From Pseudomonas haemolytica (GTDB lineage: Bacteria > Pseudomonadota > Gammaproteobacteria > Pseudomonadales > Pseudomonadaceae): 64,000 nucleotides of DNA. This document shows positions 51,590 through 59,879 of the stretch, piece by piece. Under the pieces are notes generated by a model. It saw only the letters and a program-made list of their open reading frames with translations. It was not told the origin of the DNA and made no database searches. Within the stretch, counting starts at the first letter, position 1, and each line of letters starts with the position of its first letter. The translations under genes and the position numbers were made by a program. The stretch is taken from positions 248,001-312,000 of the forward strand of contig NZ_VOIW01000004.1 of the NCBI RefSeq assembly GCF_009659625.1, written 5' to 3'.

Positions 51590-51823
51590 TTACTCTGCTG
51601 GAGTAGCAGCAGGCTTCTTGCCGAAAGCACCAAAGCGATCTGCGAAGCGCTGTACACGGCCGCCGGTGTCCAGAGTTTTCTGCTTACCGGTGTAGAACGG
51701 GTGGCACTCGTTGCATACGTCAGTACCCAGTGGCTTGCACAGGTTCGAACGAGTTTCGAACTTGTTGCCGCAGCTGCAGGTGACTTCGATGGTTTCGTAC
51801 GCTGGATGGATATCGGCTTTCAT
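51590..51823 (-). CDS. rpmE: Ribosomal protein L31, zinc-binding form
   Basis: A 77-residue large-subunit protein. It begins [19 protein letters not shown] and has the zinc ligands Cys16, Cys18, Cys37 and Cys40 ([14 protein letters not shown]), so it is the zinc-containing paralogue rather than the zinc-free YkgM type. ATG 51823 has GAGGAAG upstream. The C-terminal tail ([10 protein letters not shown]) is a little longer than in E. coli. The gene is divergent from priA across 228 bases. Confidence 0.97.
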   Translation of the reverse strand: MKADIHPAYETIEVTCSCGNKFETRSNLCKPLGTDVCNECHPFYTGKQKTLDTGGRVQRFADRFGAFGKKPAATPAE

Positions 51824-52051
51824 GGCACTTCCTCGGGCTAGCGTGCCGCCACTCGACACTATTGTCGAATACCGCACGTAATTAGGCCGCGGATTCTACC
51901 AGACCTTTTTAAACGCGCAAGCGGCGACACTCTTTGCTTGTAAAGATAAAAGCGCCTTTCATCAGAAAAGCGAGGCATACCCAAGCCCCCCCTCGTCTGC
52001 TAGGCTCCCGCCCCTGCACCATCGCCCGCCTTTATATATGAGACCCCTCGC

Positions 52052-54271
52052 GTGCCCGACGCCATTTTGCGCCTCGCCCTGCCCTCGCCCCTGCGCCGCC
52101 TGTTCGATTACCGGGCTCCGGTCGGCGTGCTGCGGGCGCAGTTGCAGCCGGGCATGCGTGTGCGTGTGCCATTTGGGCGGCGGGAGATGATCGGCATCCT
52201 GGTGGAAGTTACCGATCACAGCGAAGTGCCCGCCGAAAAGCTCAAGCCCGCCATAGCCATCCTCGACACCACGCCACCGCTGCCGCCCGAGCTGTTCAAG
52301 CTGTGCCTGTGGACCGCGCAGTATTACCAGCACAGCTTGGGCGACACCTTGAGCTGGGCGCTGCCGGTGCTACTGCGCCAGGGTGAACTGGCCGAAGCGC
52401 GCCAGGAACGTTTCTGGTCGATGGTGCCCGGCGCGCGGCTCGACGACCCGCGTATCGCCCGCGCCCCGCGCCAGCGTGAAGCCCTGGCCACCTTGGCCCA
52501 GCACCCCCACGGCGTCGCCCATCAGCTATTAAGCAAGTTGATGCTGAGCAAGGACAGCCTCGACCTGCTGCTGGCCAAGGGCCTGGTGCAGGTGGAAATC
52601 CGCAAGCACGCCCCAGACCCGCGCCACGAACACTGGCTGGCCCAGCCGGAATTGCCGCTGAACCCTGAGCAACGCGCCGCATACGAGGCGATCCGCGCCG
52701 GGTTCGACAGTTTCCACGCCTTCCTGCTGGCTGGGGTCACGGGCAGCGGCAAGACCGAAGTGTATTTGCAACTGATCCGCGAAACCCTGCAGGCCGGCAA
52801 GCAGGCGCTGGTGCTGATCCCGGAGATCAACCTGGGCCCACAGACCCTGGCGCGTTTCGAGCAACGCTTCAACGCCCGCATCGCCCTGGTGCACTCGGCG
52901 GTCAATGACCGTGAGCGCCTGGAGTCGTGGCTGGCGGCGCGGGACGGCGAGGCCGACATCATTATCGGCACCCGTTCGGCGCTGTTCACGCCGATGAAAA
53001 ACCCTGGGCTGATCATCATCGACGAGGAGCACGACGGCTCCTATAAACAGCAGGAAGGCCTGCGCTACCACGCACGCGACCTGGCGCTGGTGCGCGCACG
53101 CCAGGAAGACATTCCGATTGTACTGGGCTCGGCAACACCCTCCCTGGAAAGCCTGCACAACGCCTACACCGGCCGTTACGGGCTGCTACGACTGAACGAA
53201 CGCGCCGGCGGCGCCAAGCAACCGCGCTTCTTGCGCCTGGACGTGAAAAGTCGCCCGCTGGACAGCGGTATTTCCGGGCCGATGCAACAGGCGATCGGCC
53301 AGACCCTCGCCGCCGGCCAGCAGGTCCTGGTGTTTCTCAATCGCCGTGGTTTTGCCCCGACGCTGCTGTGCCATGACTGCGGTTGGATGTCCGGATGCGA
53401 GCGCTGCGATGCGCGCATGACCGTGCACCAGCGCCACGGTGAACTGCGTTGCCACCACTGCGGCCACGTAGAACGGGTGCCACGCCACTGCCCGCAGTGC
53501 GGCAAGGTGGACCTGCGCCCGGTGGGGGCCGGCACCGAGCGCGCCGAAGAGCGCCTGGGCATTCTGTTTCCGGATTACCCGGTGCTGCGGGTAGACCGCG
53601 ACAGCACGTCACGCAAAGACGCCATGAACCAGCTGTTTACCACCATCCAGAAAGGCCAGCCGTGCATCCTGGTGGGCACGCAGATGCTCGCCAAGGGGCA
53701 TCACTTCCCACGGGTGACCCTGGTGTCGATCCTGGATGCCGACGGCGGGCTGTTCTCCGGGGATTTCCGCGCCAGCGAACGCATGGCGCAGTTGATCGTG
53801 CAGGTGGCAGGTCGGGCCGGGCGGGCCGAAGAGCCGGGCAAGGTGATTATCCAGACGCACTTGGCCGACCACCCGCTGCTGATTCAACTGACAGAACAAG
53901 GTTACTTTGCCTTCGCCGAGCAGGCCTTGAGTGAACGCCGTGCGGCTGGCCTGCCGCCCTTCGCGCACCTGGCGTTGCTACGCGCCGAAGCCCACAAGCC
54001 GGGCCAGGCCGAAGGGTTTCTCGATGAAGCCTGCAGCGTTGCCGAACGTTTGCTCGGTGAACTGGGCTTGAGTGGCATCGAGCTACTCGGCCCGGTGCCC
54101 GCGCCTATGGAACGTCGCGCCGGACGTTATCGCGCTCAGCTACTCTTGCAGGCAACCTCGCGTGCGCCGCTGCATCGACTATTAAGTAGCTGGATGCTTG
54201 AGCTGGAGCAAATGCCGAGCGGCCGGCAAGTGCGATGGTCGCTGGATGTGGACCCGGTAGACCTGTACTGA
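52052..54271 (+). CDS. priA: Primosomal replication protein N' (helicase PriA)
   Basis: A 739-residue 3'-5' helicase that reloads the replisome at stalled forks. It has an N-terminal DNA-binding region, Walker A GVTGSGKTE at about 228-236, the DEEH box (IIIDEEHDGSYKQQEG), a zinc-binding cysteine cluster (CHDCGWMSGCERC, CHHCGH, CPQCG) and C-terminal helicase motifs (LVGTQMLAKGHHFP, QVAGRAGRAEEPG). The start is GTG 52052, giving the family N-terminus PDAILRLALPSPL. The length is normal. A REPIN follows. Confidence 0.96.
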   Translation: MPDAILRLALPSPLRRLFDYRAPVGVLRAQLQPGMRVRVPFGRREMIGILVEVTDHSEVPAEKLKPAIAILDTTPPLPPELFKLCLWTAQYYQHSLGDTLSWALPVLLRQGELAEARQERFWSMVPGARLDDPRIARAPRQREALATLAQHPHGVAHQLLSKLMLSKDSLDLLLAKGLVQVEIRKHAPDPRHEHWLAQPELPLNPEQRAAYEAIRAGFDSFHAFLLAGVTGSGKTEVYLQLIRETLQAGKQALVLIPEINLGPQTLARFEQRFNARIALVHSAVNDRERLESWLAARDGEADIIIGTRSALFTPMKNPGLIIIDEEHDGSYKQQEGLRYHARDLALVRARQEDIPIVLGSATPSLESLHNAYTGRYGLLRLNERAGGAKQPRFLRLDVKSRPLDSGISGPMQQAIGQTLAAGQQVLVFLNRRGFAPTLLCHDCGWMSGCERCDARMTVHQRHGELRCHHCGHVERVPRHCPQCGKVDLRPVGAGTERAEERLGILFPDYPVLRVDRDSTSRKDAMNQLFTTIQKGQPCILVGTQMLAKGHHFPRVTLVSILDADGGLFSGDFRASERMAQLIVQVAGRAGRAEEPGKVIIQTHLADHPLLIQLTEQGYFAFAEQALSERRAAGLPPFAHLALLRAEAHKPGQAEGFLDEACSVAERLLGELGLSGIELLGPVPAPMERRAGRYRAQLLLQATSRAPLHRLLSSWMLELEQMPSGRQVRWSLDVDPVDLY

Positions 54272-54283
54272 TCCACAAACCAC

Positions 54284-54383
54284 TGTAGGAGCGAGCTTGC
54301 TCGCGAAAAACTCCAGAGCTGCGCGTTAAACCAGAAAGCCCGCGTTATCGTTAACGATTTTCGCGAGCAAGCTCGCTCCTACA
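54284..54383. repeat. REPIN (GAGCTTGCTCGCGAA type) between priA and argS
   Basis: Arms tgtaggagcgagcttgctcg and complement enclose about 55 bases. Read on the minus strand, the loop contains atcgttaacgataacgcgg, matching the loop of the REPIN at 19908-20013 with one difference, so the two are relatives. Confidence 0.88.
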
Positions 54384-54500
54384 GACCTTAAAACGCTCCA
54401 CAGGTCCGGAACGGTTGGCAAGCCCGCCCTCGCCACGGATAATGCCCAGTTTTTCCACCTGCGCATCGCGCACCGCCGCTTGCGGTCGAAAGAGAACACC

Positions 54501-56237
54501 ATGAAAGACACCATTCGCCAGCTGATCCAACAAGCCCTCACCCAACTCGTCAACGAAGGTGTGTTGCCTGAAGGCCTGTCGCCGGCGATCCAGGTGGAGA
54601 ACACCCGCGACAAGACCCATGGCGACTTCGCCAGCAATATCGCGATGATGCTGTCCAAGCCGGCCGGCATGAAACCGCGCGACCTGGCGGAAAAAATCAT
54701 TGCCGCGCTGCCGGCCGACGAGAGTGTGACCAAGGCCGAAATCGCCGGCCCTGGCTTCATCAACTTCTTCCAGAACACCCAGGCCCTGGCGTCGCGCCTG
54801 GACGCGGCCCTGGCCGACGCCAGGATCGGCGTGCGCAAGGCCGGCCCGCTGCAGCGCGTGGCCATTGACCTGTCGGCACCGAACCTGGCCAAGGAAATGC
54901 ACGTTGGCCACCTGCGCTCCACCATCATCGGCGACGGCGTGGCACGGGTGCTGGAATTCCTCGGCGACACCGTGATCCGTCAGAACCACGTAGGCGACTG
55001 GGGCACCCAGTTCGGCATGCTGATGGCCTACCTGCAGGAAAACCCGATCACCAGCAACGAGCTGTCGGACCTGGAAAACTTCTACCGCGCCGCCAAGAAG
55101 CGTTTCGACGAATCCGAAGAATTCGCCGACCGCGCCCGCGGCCTGGTGGTCAAGCTGCAGGCCGGTGACAAGGAATGCCTGGAGCTGTGGTCGCGCTTCC
55201 GTGACATCTCGCTGTCCCACTGCCAGGAAATCTACGAGCTGCTCAACGTCAAACTGACCATGGCCGACGTGATGGGCGAAAGCGCCTACAACGACGACCT
55301 GATCAACGTGGTCAACGACCTCAAGGCCAAGGGCCTGCTGGTCGAGAGCAACGGCGCGCAGTGCGTGTTCCTCGAAGAATTCAAGACCGCCGACGGCGAG
55401 CCGCTGCCGGTGATCATCGTCAAGGCCGATGGCGGTTACCTCTACGCCACCACCGACCTGGCCGCCGTGCGCTACCGCAGCGGCGTGCTCAAGGCCGACC
55501 GTGCGCTGTACTTTGTTGACCAGCGCCAGGCCCTGCACTTCCAGCAAGTGTTCGAAGTGGCCCGTCGCGCCGGTTTCGTCACCCACCCGATGCACATGGA
55601 ACACATGGGCTTCGGCACCATGAACGGCGCCGATGGCCGCCCGTTCAAGACCCGCGACGGCGGCACCGTAAAGCTGATCGACCTGCTGAACGAAGCCCAG
55701 GAACGCGCCTACAACCTGGTGAAGGAAAAGAACCCGGAGCTGGCCGAGGCCGACCTGCGCAACATCGCCCGCGTGGTAGGCATTGGCGCGGTGAAATACG
55801 CCGACCTGTCCAAGCACCGCACCAGCGACTACAGCTTCAACTTCGAACTGATGCTCAACTTCGAAGGCAACACCGCGCCGTACCTGCTGTACGCCTACAC
55901 CCGCGTGGCCGGTGTGTTCCGCAAGCTGGGCAAGGACTTCAGCGAAGTCGAAGGCCACATCGTGCTGGACGCCGCCCATGAACAGGAACTGGCCGCCAAG
56001 CTCGCGCAGTTCGGCGAAGTGCTGAACAGCGTGGGCGAGAAAGGCACACCGCATATCCTGTGCACCTATTTGTACGAAGTGGCCGGGTTGTTCTCCAGTT
56101 TCTACGAGAACTGCCCGATCCTCACCGCCGACGACGAAGCCCAGAAACAAAGTCGCCTGCGCCTCGCCGCCCTGGCTGGACGCACCCTCAAGCAAGGCCT
56201 GGAACTTTTGGGCCTGGAAACTCTGGAGCGTATGTAA
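54501..56237 (+). CDS. argS: Arginyl-tRNA synthetase
   Basis: A 578-residue class I aminoacyl-tRNA synthetase. An N-terminal Add-1 domain (about 1-110) is followed by the catalytic core with the HIGH-like [12 protein letters not shown] and a C-terminal DALR anticodon domain ([16 protein letters not shown]). As in most ArgRS the KMSKS loop is degenerate. ATG 54501 is chosen as the first family-like residue ([12 protein letters not shown]). The SPOR gene follows directly, one base after the stop. Confidence 0.97.
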   Translation: MKDTIRQLIQQALTQLVNEGVLPEGLSPAIQVENTRDKTHGDFASNIAMMLSKPAGMKPRDLAEKIIAALPADESVTKAEIAGPGFINFFQNTQALASRLDAALADARIGVRKAGPLQRVAIDLSAPNLAKEMHVGHLRSTIIGDGVARVLEFLGDTVIRQNHVGDWGTQFGMLMAYLQENPITSNELSDLENFYRAAKKRFDESEEFADRARGLVVKLQAGDKECLELWSRFRDISLSHCQEIYELLNVKLTMADVMGESAYNDDLINVVNDLKAKGLLVESNGAQCVFLEEFKTADGEPLPVIIVKADGGYLYATTDLAAVRYRSGVLKADRALYFVDQRQALHFQQVFEVARRAGFVTHPMHMEHMGFGTMNGADGRPFKTRDGGTVKLIDLLNEAQERAYNLVKEKNPELAEADLRNIARVVGIGAVKYADLSKHRTSDYSFNFELMLNFEGNTAPYLLYAYTRVAGVFRKLGKDFSEVEGHIVLDAAHEQELAAKLAQFGEVLNSVGEKGTPHILCTYLYEVAGLFSSFYENCPILTADDEAQKQSRLRLAALAGRTLKQGLELLGLETLERM

Positions 56238-56238
56238 G

Positions 56239-56940
56239 TTGGCTGCCAAGAAAAAACCTGCACCCAAGCGCGGCGCCAGTCGCTACCAGGCACCGGCGAA
56301 GCAACCTATCCCGGGGTGGTTGTGGATGGCCATCGGCCTCACGGTCGGCGCGTTTATCGTGTTCCTGATGAAGCTCGACCCGGGCAAGGGCGATGACGTC
56401 AAACGGGTCAAGCAAGAGCAGCAGAAGGCCACGAAAATGGCCGAAGCCAACAAGACTGCGCCGAGCCCGACGGCACCGGTGAAGCCGAAGTACGACTTCT
56501 ATACCTTGCTGCCGGAATCGGAAGTGATCGTGCCACCTGACGCCGTGCCGGAGAAAACCCTGCCGACGCCACAAGTGCCGACCACGCCAGTGACCCCAGC
56601 GGAAGCGGCGAAAATCGACACGGCGCGTGCCCAGGCCGCGTTGGCCGGGATCACTCCTCCGCCAGCGCCGCCAGTGGCCGCCACCAAGGCCGCGCCGGTG
56701 ACCAAGTTCTTCCTGCAGGCGGGCTCGTTCCCGAAACAAGCGGATGCCGATCGTGTGCGTGCGCAGATCATCCTGTTGGGCCAGGCGGTGACGGTTGAGT
56801 CCGGCACTGTGAAGGAAGCGACCTGGTATCGCGTACTGGTAGGGCCGTTCAGCAACCGTGAACAGCTGACCGTGGCGCAGAAACAATTGGCCGGGGCCGG
56901 GTTTAGCAACCTGTTGTTACAACAACGCCAGAGCCGCTGA
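56239..56940 (+). CDS. SPOR-domain protein, FtsN-like
   Basis: A 233-residue bitopic protein. A basic cytoplasmic start (AAKKKPAPKRGASRYQ) is followed by one membrane helix (PGWLWMAIGLTVGAFIVFLM, about 25-44), a Lys/Pro/Thr/Ala-rich periplasmic linker, and a C-terminal SPOR domain (KFFLQAGSFPKQADADRVRA) that binds septal glycan. The argS-SPOR-hslVU order is that of FtsN in enterobacteria and pseudomonads, so a role in cell division is likely. The start is TTG 56239, immediately after argS. A GI REPIN follows. Confidence 0.85.
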   Translation: MAAKKKPAPKRGASRYQAPAKQPIPGWLWMAIGLTVGAFIVFLMKLDPGKGDDVKRVKQEQQKATKMAEANKTAPSPTAPVKPKYDFYTLLPESEVIVPPDAVPEKTLPTPQVPTTPVTPAEAAKIDTARAQAALAGITPPPAPPVAATKAAPVTKFFLQAGSFPKQADADRVRAQIILLGQAVTVESGTVKEATWYRVLVGPFSNREQLTVAQKQLAGAGFSNLLLQQRQSR

Positions 56941-56963
56941 TTTCGAAGGCATAGCAGGGCTAA

Positions 56964-57052
56964 TGTGGGAGGGGCTTGCCCCCGATAGCGGTGTATCAGT
57001 CAACCTATTCATTGGCTGACAGTCCGCAATCGGGAGCAAGCCCCCTCCCACA
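56964..57052. repeat. GI REPIN upstream of hslV
   Basis: A REP doublet. The left arm tgtgggaggggcttgcccc has one G fewer than the other copies, and the right arm is complete. The inner pair is gatagcggtg/ccgcaatc. It ends about 70 bases before the heat-shock promoter. Confidence 0.88.
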
Positions 57053-57122
57053 TTTGGTTTTACGGTGTTCTTGAATAGGTGTCAGACCAATAAACACCAC
57101 TCGTCCGCCGTCGCCCTCTACG

Positions 57123-57150
57123 CTTGAAATCATCTGCACCACCCCCATAT
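57123..57150 (+). promoter_or_regulatory. Sigma-32 heat-shock promoter of hslVU
   Basis: CTTGAAA (57123-57129) and CCCCATAT (57143-57150), separated by 13 bases, are a near-perfect match to the RpoH consensus (CTTGAAA, 11-16 bases, CCCCATNT). The site is about 48 bases upstream of the hslV start, exactly where heat-shock control of hslVU is expected. Confidence 0.88.
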
Positions 57151-57197
57151 CAGTTTCCATCAGGGCATTTTCGCCCCGCTGCGTGGAGACTCTCCCC

Positions 57198-57728
57198 TTG
57201 ACCACCATCGTTTCAGTACGTCGCCACGGCAAAGTTGTCATGGGCGGCGACGGCCAGGTTTCCCTTGGCAACACCGTGATGAAAGGCAACGCGAAAAAAG
57301 TGCGCCGCCTGTACCACGGCCAAGTGCTTGCCGGCTTCGCAGGTGCTACCGCCGACGCCTTTACCCTCTTCGAACGCTTTGAAGGCCAGCTTGAGAAACA
57401 CCAGGGCCACCTGGTACGCGCCGCTGTCGAACTTGCCAAAGAATGGCGCACCGACCGCTCCCTCAGCCGCCTGGAAGCCATGCTCGCCGTCGCGAACAAA
57501 GACGCTTCTTTGATCATCACCGGCAACGGTGACGTGGTTGAGCCCGAACATGGCCTGATCGCCATGGGTTCCGGCGGTGGCTACGCCCAAGCGGCGGCCA
57601 GTGCGCTGCTGAAGAAAACCGACCTGTCGGCCCGGGAAATCGTCGAGACTGCCCTGGGTATCGCCGGCGATATCTGCGTGTTCACCAACCACAACCAGAC
57701 CATTGAGGAGCAGGACCTCGCCGAATAA
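57198..57728 (+). CDS. hslV: ATP-dependent protease subunit HslV
   Basis: A 176-residue proteasome-like peptidase. After removal of the initiator the protein begins Thr-Thr-Ile-Val-Ser-Val, with Thr as the catalytic nucleophile, followed by [17 protein letters not shown] and [17 protein letters not shown] 57198 is the start that exposes this Thr; GGAG lies 9-10 bases upstream. HslV forms double hexamers that degrade unfolded proteins delivered by HslU. It is transcribed from a heat-shock promoter with hslU, 37 bases downstream. Confidence 0.97.
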   Translation: MTTIVSVRRHGKVVMGGDGQVSLGNTVMKGNAKKVRRLYHGQVLAGFAGATADAFTLFERFEGQLEKHQGHLVRAAVELAKEWRTDRSLSRLEAMLAVANKDASLIITGNGDVVEPEHGLIAMGSGGGYAQAAASALLKKTDLSAREIVETALGIAGDICVFTNHNQTIEEQDLAE

Positions 57729-57765
57729 GCCCTAGGCTTATTCCCGCTTGAGGCCGCCAGACACT

Positions 57766-59103
57766 ATGTCCATGACCCCCCGCGAAATCGTCCATGAACT
57801 CAATCGCCATATCATCGGCCAGGACGATGCCAAGCGCGCCGTAGCCATCGCGCTGCGCAACCGCTGGCGCCGGATGCAACTGCCGGAAGAACTGCGCGTT
57901 GAAGTCACGCCAAAGAACATCCTGATGATCGGCCCGACCGGCGTGGGTAAAACCGAAATCGCCCGGCGCCTGGCCAAGTTGGCCAATGCGCCGTTCATCA
58001 AGGTCGAAGCGACCAAATTCACCGAAGTCGGCTATGTGGGCCGCGACGTCGAGTCGATCATTCGTGACCTGGCTGACGCCGCCCTGAAGATGCTGCGCGA
58101 ACAGGAAGTGACCAAGGTCAGCCACCGCGCCGAAGACGCCGCTGAAGAACGTATCCTCGACGCCCTGCTGCCACCGGCACGCATGGGCTTCAACGAAGAC
58201 GCCGCCCCGGCCTCGGATTCCAACACTCGCCAGCTGTTCCGCAAGCGCCTGCGTGAAGGCCAGCTGGATGACAAGGAAATCGAGATCGAAGTGGCCGAAG
58301 TGTCTGGCGTGGATATCTCCGCCCCGCCTGGCATGGAAGAAATGACCAGCCAGCTGCAGAACCTGTTCGCCAACATGGGCAAGGGCAAGAAGAAAAGCCG
58401 CAAGCTCAAGGTCAAGGAAGCGCTCAAGCTGGTGCGCGACGAAGAAGCCGGGCGCCTGGTCAATGAGGAAGAACTCAAGGCCAAGGCGCTGGAAGCAGTC
58501 GAGCAGCATGGCATCGTGTTTATCGACGAGATCGACAAGGTGGCCAAGCGCGGCAACTCCGGTGGCGTCGATGTGTCCCGCGAAGGCGTGCAGCGGGACC
58601 TGCTGCCGCTGATCGAGGGCTGCACCGTCAACACCAAGCTGGGCATGGTCAAGACTGACCACATCCTGTTTATCGCCTCCGGCGCCTTCCACCTGAGCAA
58701 GCCAAGCGACCTGGTGCCCGAGCTGCAAGGCCGCCTGCCGATTCGCGTGGAACTCAAGGCGCTGACCCCGGGCGACTTCGAGCGCATCCTCAGCGAACCT
58801 CACGCATCGCTCACCGAGCAGTACCGTGAGTTGCTGAAAACCGAGGGCCTGGGCATCGAGTTCCAGCCGGACGGTATCAAGCGCCTGGCGGAAATCGCCT
58901 GGCAGGTCAACGAGAAGACCGAGAACATCGGTGCCCGTCGCCTGCACACCTTGCTTGAGCGCCTGCTTGAGGAAGTGTCGTTCAGTGCCGGCGACATGGC
59001 CGGTGCGCAGAATGGCGAAGCGATCATGATCGATGCCGACTACGTCAACAGTCACCTGGGTGAATTGGCGCAGAACGAAGATCTGTCTCGTTATATCCTG
59101 TAA
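57766..59103 (+). CDS. hslU: HslU unfoldase ATPase
   Basis: A 445-residue AAA+ protein. Walker [10 protein letters not shown] is at about 56-64 and Walker B is [13 protein letters not shown]. The pore loop [14 protein letters not shown], the intermediate domain (about 110-240) and the C-terminal EDLSRYIL tail that inserts into HslV are present. It unfolds substrates and threads them into HslV. ATG 57766 gives the family start ([14 protein letters not shown]). It is the second gene of the heat-shock pair, and a REPIN follows the stop. Confidence 0.97.
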   Translation: MSMTPREIVHELNRHIIGQDDAKRAVAIALRNRWRRMQLPEELRVEVTPKNILMIGPTGVGKTEIARRLAKLANAPFIKVEATKFTEVGYVGRDVESIIRDLADAALKMLREQEVTKVSHRAEDAAEERILDALLPPARMGFNEDAAPASDSNTRQLFRKRLREGQLDDKEIEIEVAEVSGVDISAPPGMEEMTSQLQNLFANMGKGKKKSRKLKVKEALKLVRDEEAGRLVNEEELKAKALEAVEQHGIVFIDEIDKVAKRGNSGGVDVSREGVQRDLLPLIEGCTVNTKLGMVKTDHILFIASGAFHLSKPSDLVPELQGRLPIRVELKALTPGDFERILSEPHASLTEQYRELLKTEGLGIEFQPDGIKRLAEIAWQVNEKTENIGARRLHTLLERLLEEVSFSAGDMAGAQNGEAIMIDADYVNSHLGELAQNEDLSRYIL

Positions 59104-59131
59104 GCCTCACATAGAACTGCTTTGCTTCAAA

Positions 59132-59220
59132 TGTGGGAGGGGGCTTGCCCCCGATTGCAGTGGGTCAGCTACAGATAAGCTGACTGATCCACCGCTATCG
59201 GGAGCAAGCCCCCTCCCACA
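59132..59220. repeat. GI REPIN after hslU
   Basis: A REP doublet with tgtgggagggggcttgcccc on the left and ggagcaagccccctcccaca on the right. The inner pair is gattgcagtgg/ccaccgctatc. It ends 33 bases before the DUF971 start. Confidence 0.9.
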
Positions 59221-59252
59221 TTTTCAAGCCGGTTTATTCAGGAGCACCTCAT

Positions 59253-59630
59253 ATGGCCAAGTTTCCTACTGCTGTAAACCTGCACAAAACCTCCAACACC
59301 CTCGGCCTCACCTACGGGCCAGACGAAACCTATCAACTACCCGCCGAATTCCTGCGAGTGCATTCACCTTCCGCCGAGGTCCAGGGCCACGGCAAACCCA
59401 TTCTGCAATTCGGCAAACTCAACGTGCGGTTGATCAAGCTGGAACCGGCCGGCCAGTACGCACTGAAATTGACCTTCGACGACGGCCATGACAGCGGGCT
59501 GTTCACCTGGGACTACCTCTACCAGTTGGCCGTACGTCAGGAGGCGCTGTGGGCCGACTACCTCGCCGAGCTCAAAGCGGCCGGAAAAACCCGCGACCCG
59601 AGTCAGTCGGTCGTGCGGCTGATGCTCTAG
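59253..59630 (+). CDS. DUF971 protein (gamma-butyrobetaine hydroxylase N-terminal-like)
   Basis: A 125-residue stand-alone DUF971 domain, a small beta-rich fold related to the N-terminal zinc-binding region of gamma-butyrobetaine hydroxylase. Visible blocks are LGLTYGPDETYQLPAEFLRVHSPSAEV and FDDGHDSGLFTWDYLYQL. The Cys/His zinc ligands of the hydroxylase are not evident. GGAG stands 8 bases before ATG. In pseudomonads it lies between hslU and the pha locus. The function is unknown; other bacterial members are discussed with iron-sulfur or scaffold roles, but nothing here shows that. Confidence 0.82.
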   Translation: MAKFPTAVNLHKTSNTLGLTYGPDETYQLPAEFLRVHSPSAEVQGHGKPILQFGKLNVRLIKLEPAGQYALKLTFDDGHDSGLFTWDYLYQLAVRQEALWADYLAELKAAGKTRDPSQSVVRLML

Positions 59631-59747
59631 CCCAGGCGTCTTGCTGTTTAGAACGCATTTTCTAATTTCATCTGCTTGAATGCCCTGTCGCGTGGCCAAT
59701 GATTGGCCCGCTTGCGAAAAAAAATAAACTCGGGTAACCAATGGAAC

Positions 59748-59764
59748 TGGCAAGTTCCCTGCAT
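59748..59764 (+). promoter_or_regulatory. Candidate sigma-54 promoter of phaC1
   Basis: TGGCAAG-N4-CTGCAT fits the -24/-12 pattern: GG (59749-59750) and GC (59761-59762) are exactly 12 bases apart. The site lies about 115 bases before the phaC1 start. A 7-base inverted repeat, ctcgggt/acccgag, at 59729 and 59788 flanks it. RpoN-type promoters have been proposed for phaC1 in other pseudomonads. Confidence 0.5.
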
Positions 59765-59879
59765 TTGACGATGTGGTATCAACGGTCACCCGAGTCGCAG
59801 TACCAGGCTTGTGTTGTGTATCGAAATTGGGTGCACAGCGGTACCCGGTACTCGTCTTTCGGACAATGGAGCGTCGTAG

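Noticed and set aside
54501..56237. Missing KMSKS motif in ArgRS
   Set aside because: A degenerate KMSKS is usual in most arginyl-tRNA synthetases.
59703..59716. ttggcccgcttgcg as a sigma-54 promoter
   Set aside because: GG and GC are only 9 bases apart, so the -24/-12 spacing fails. The site at 59748 fits.
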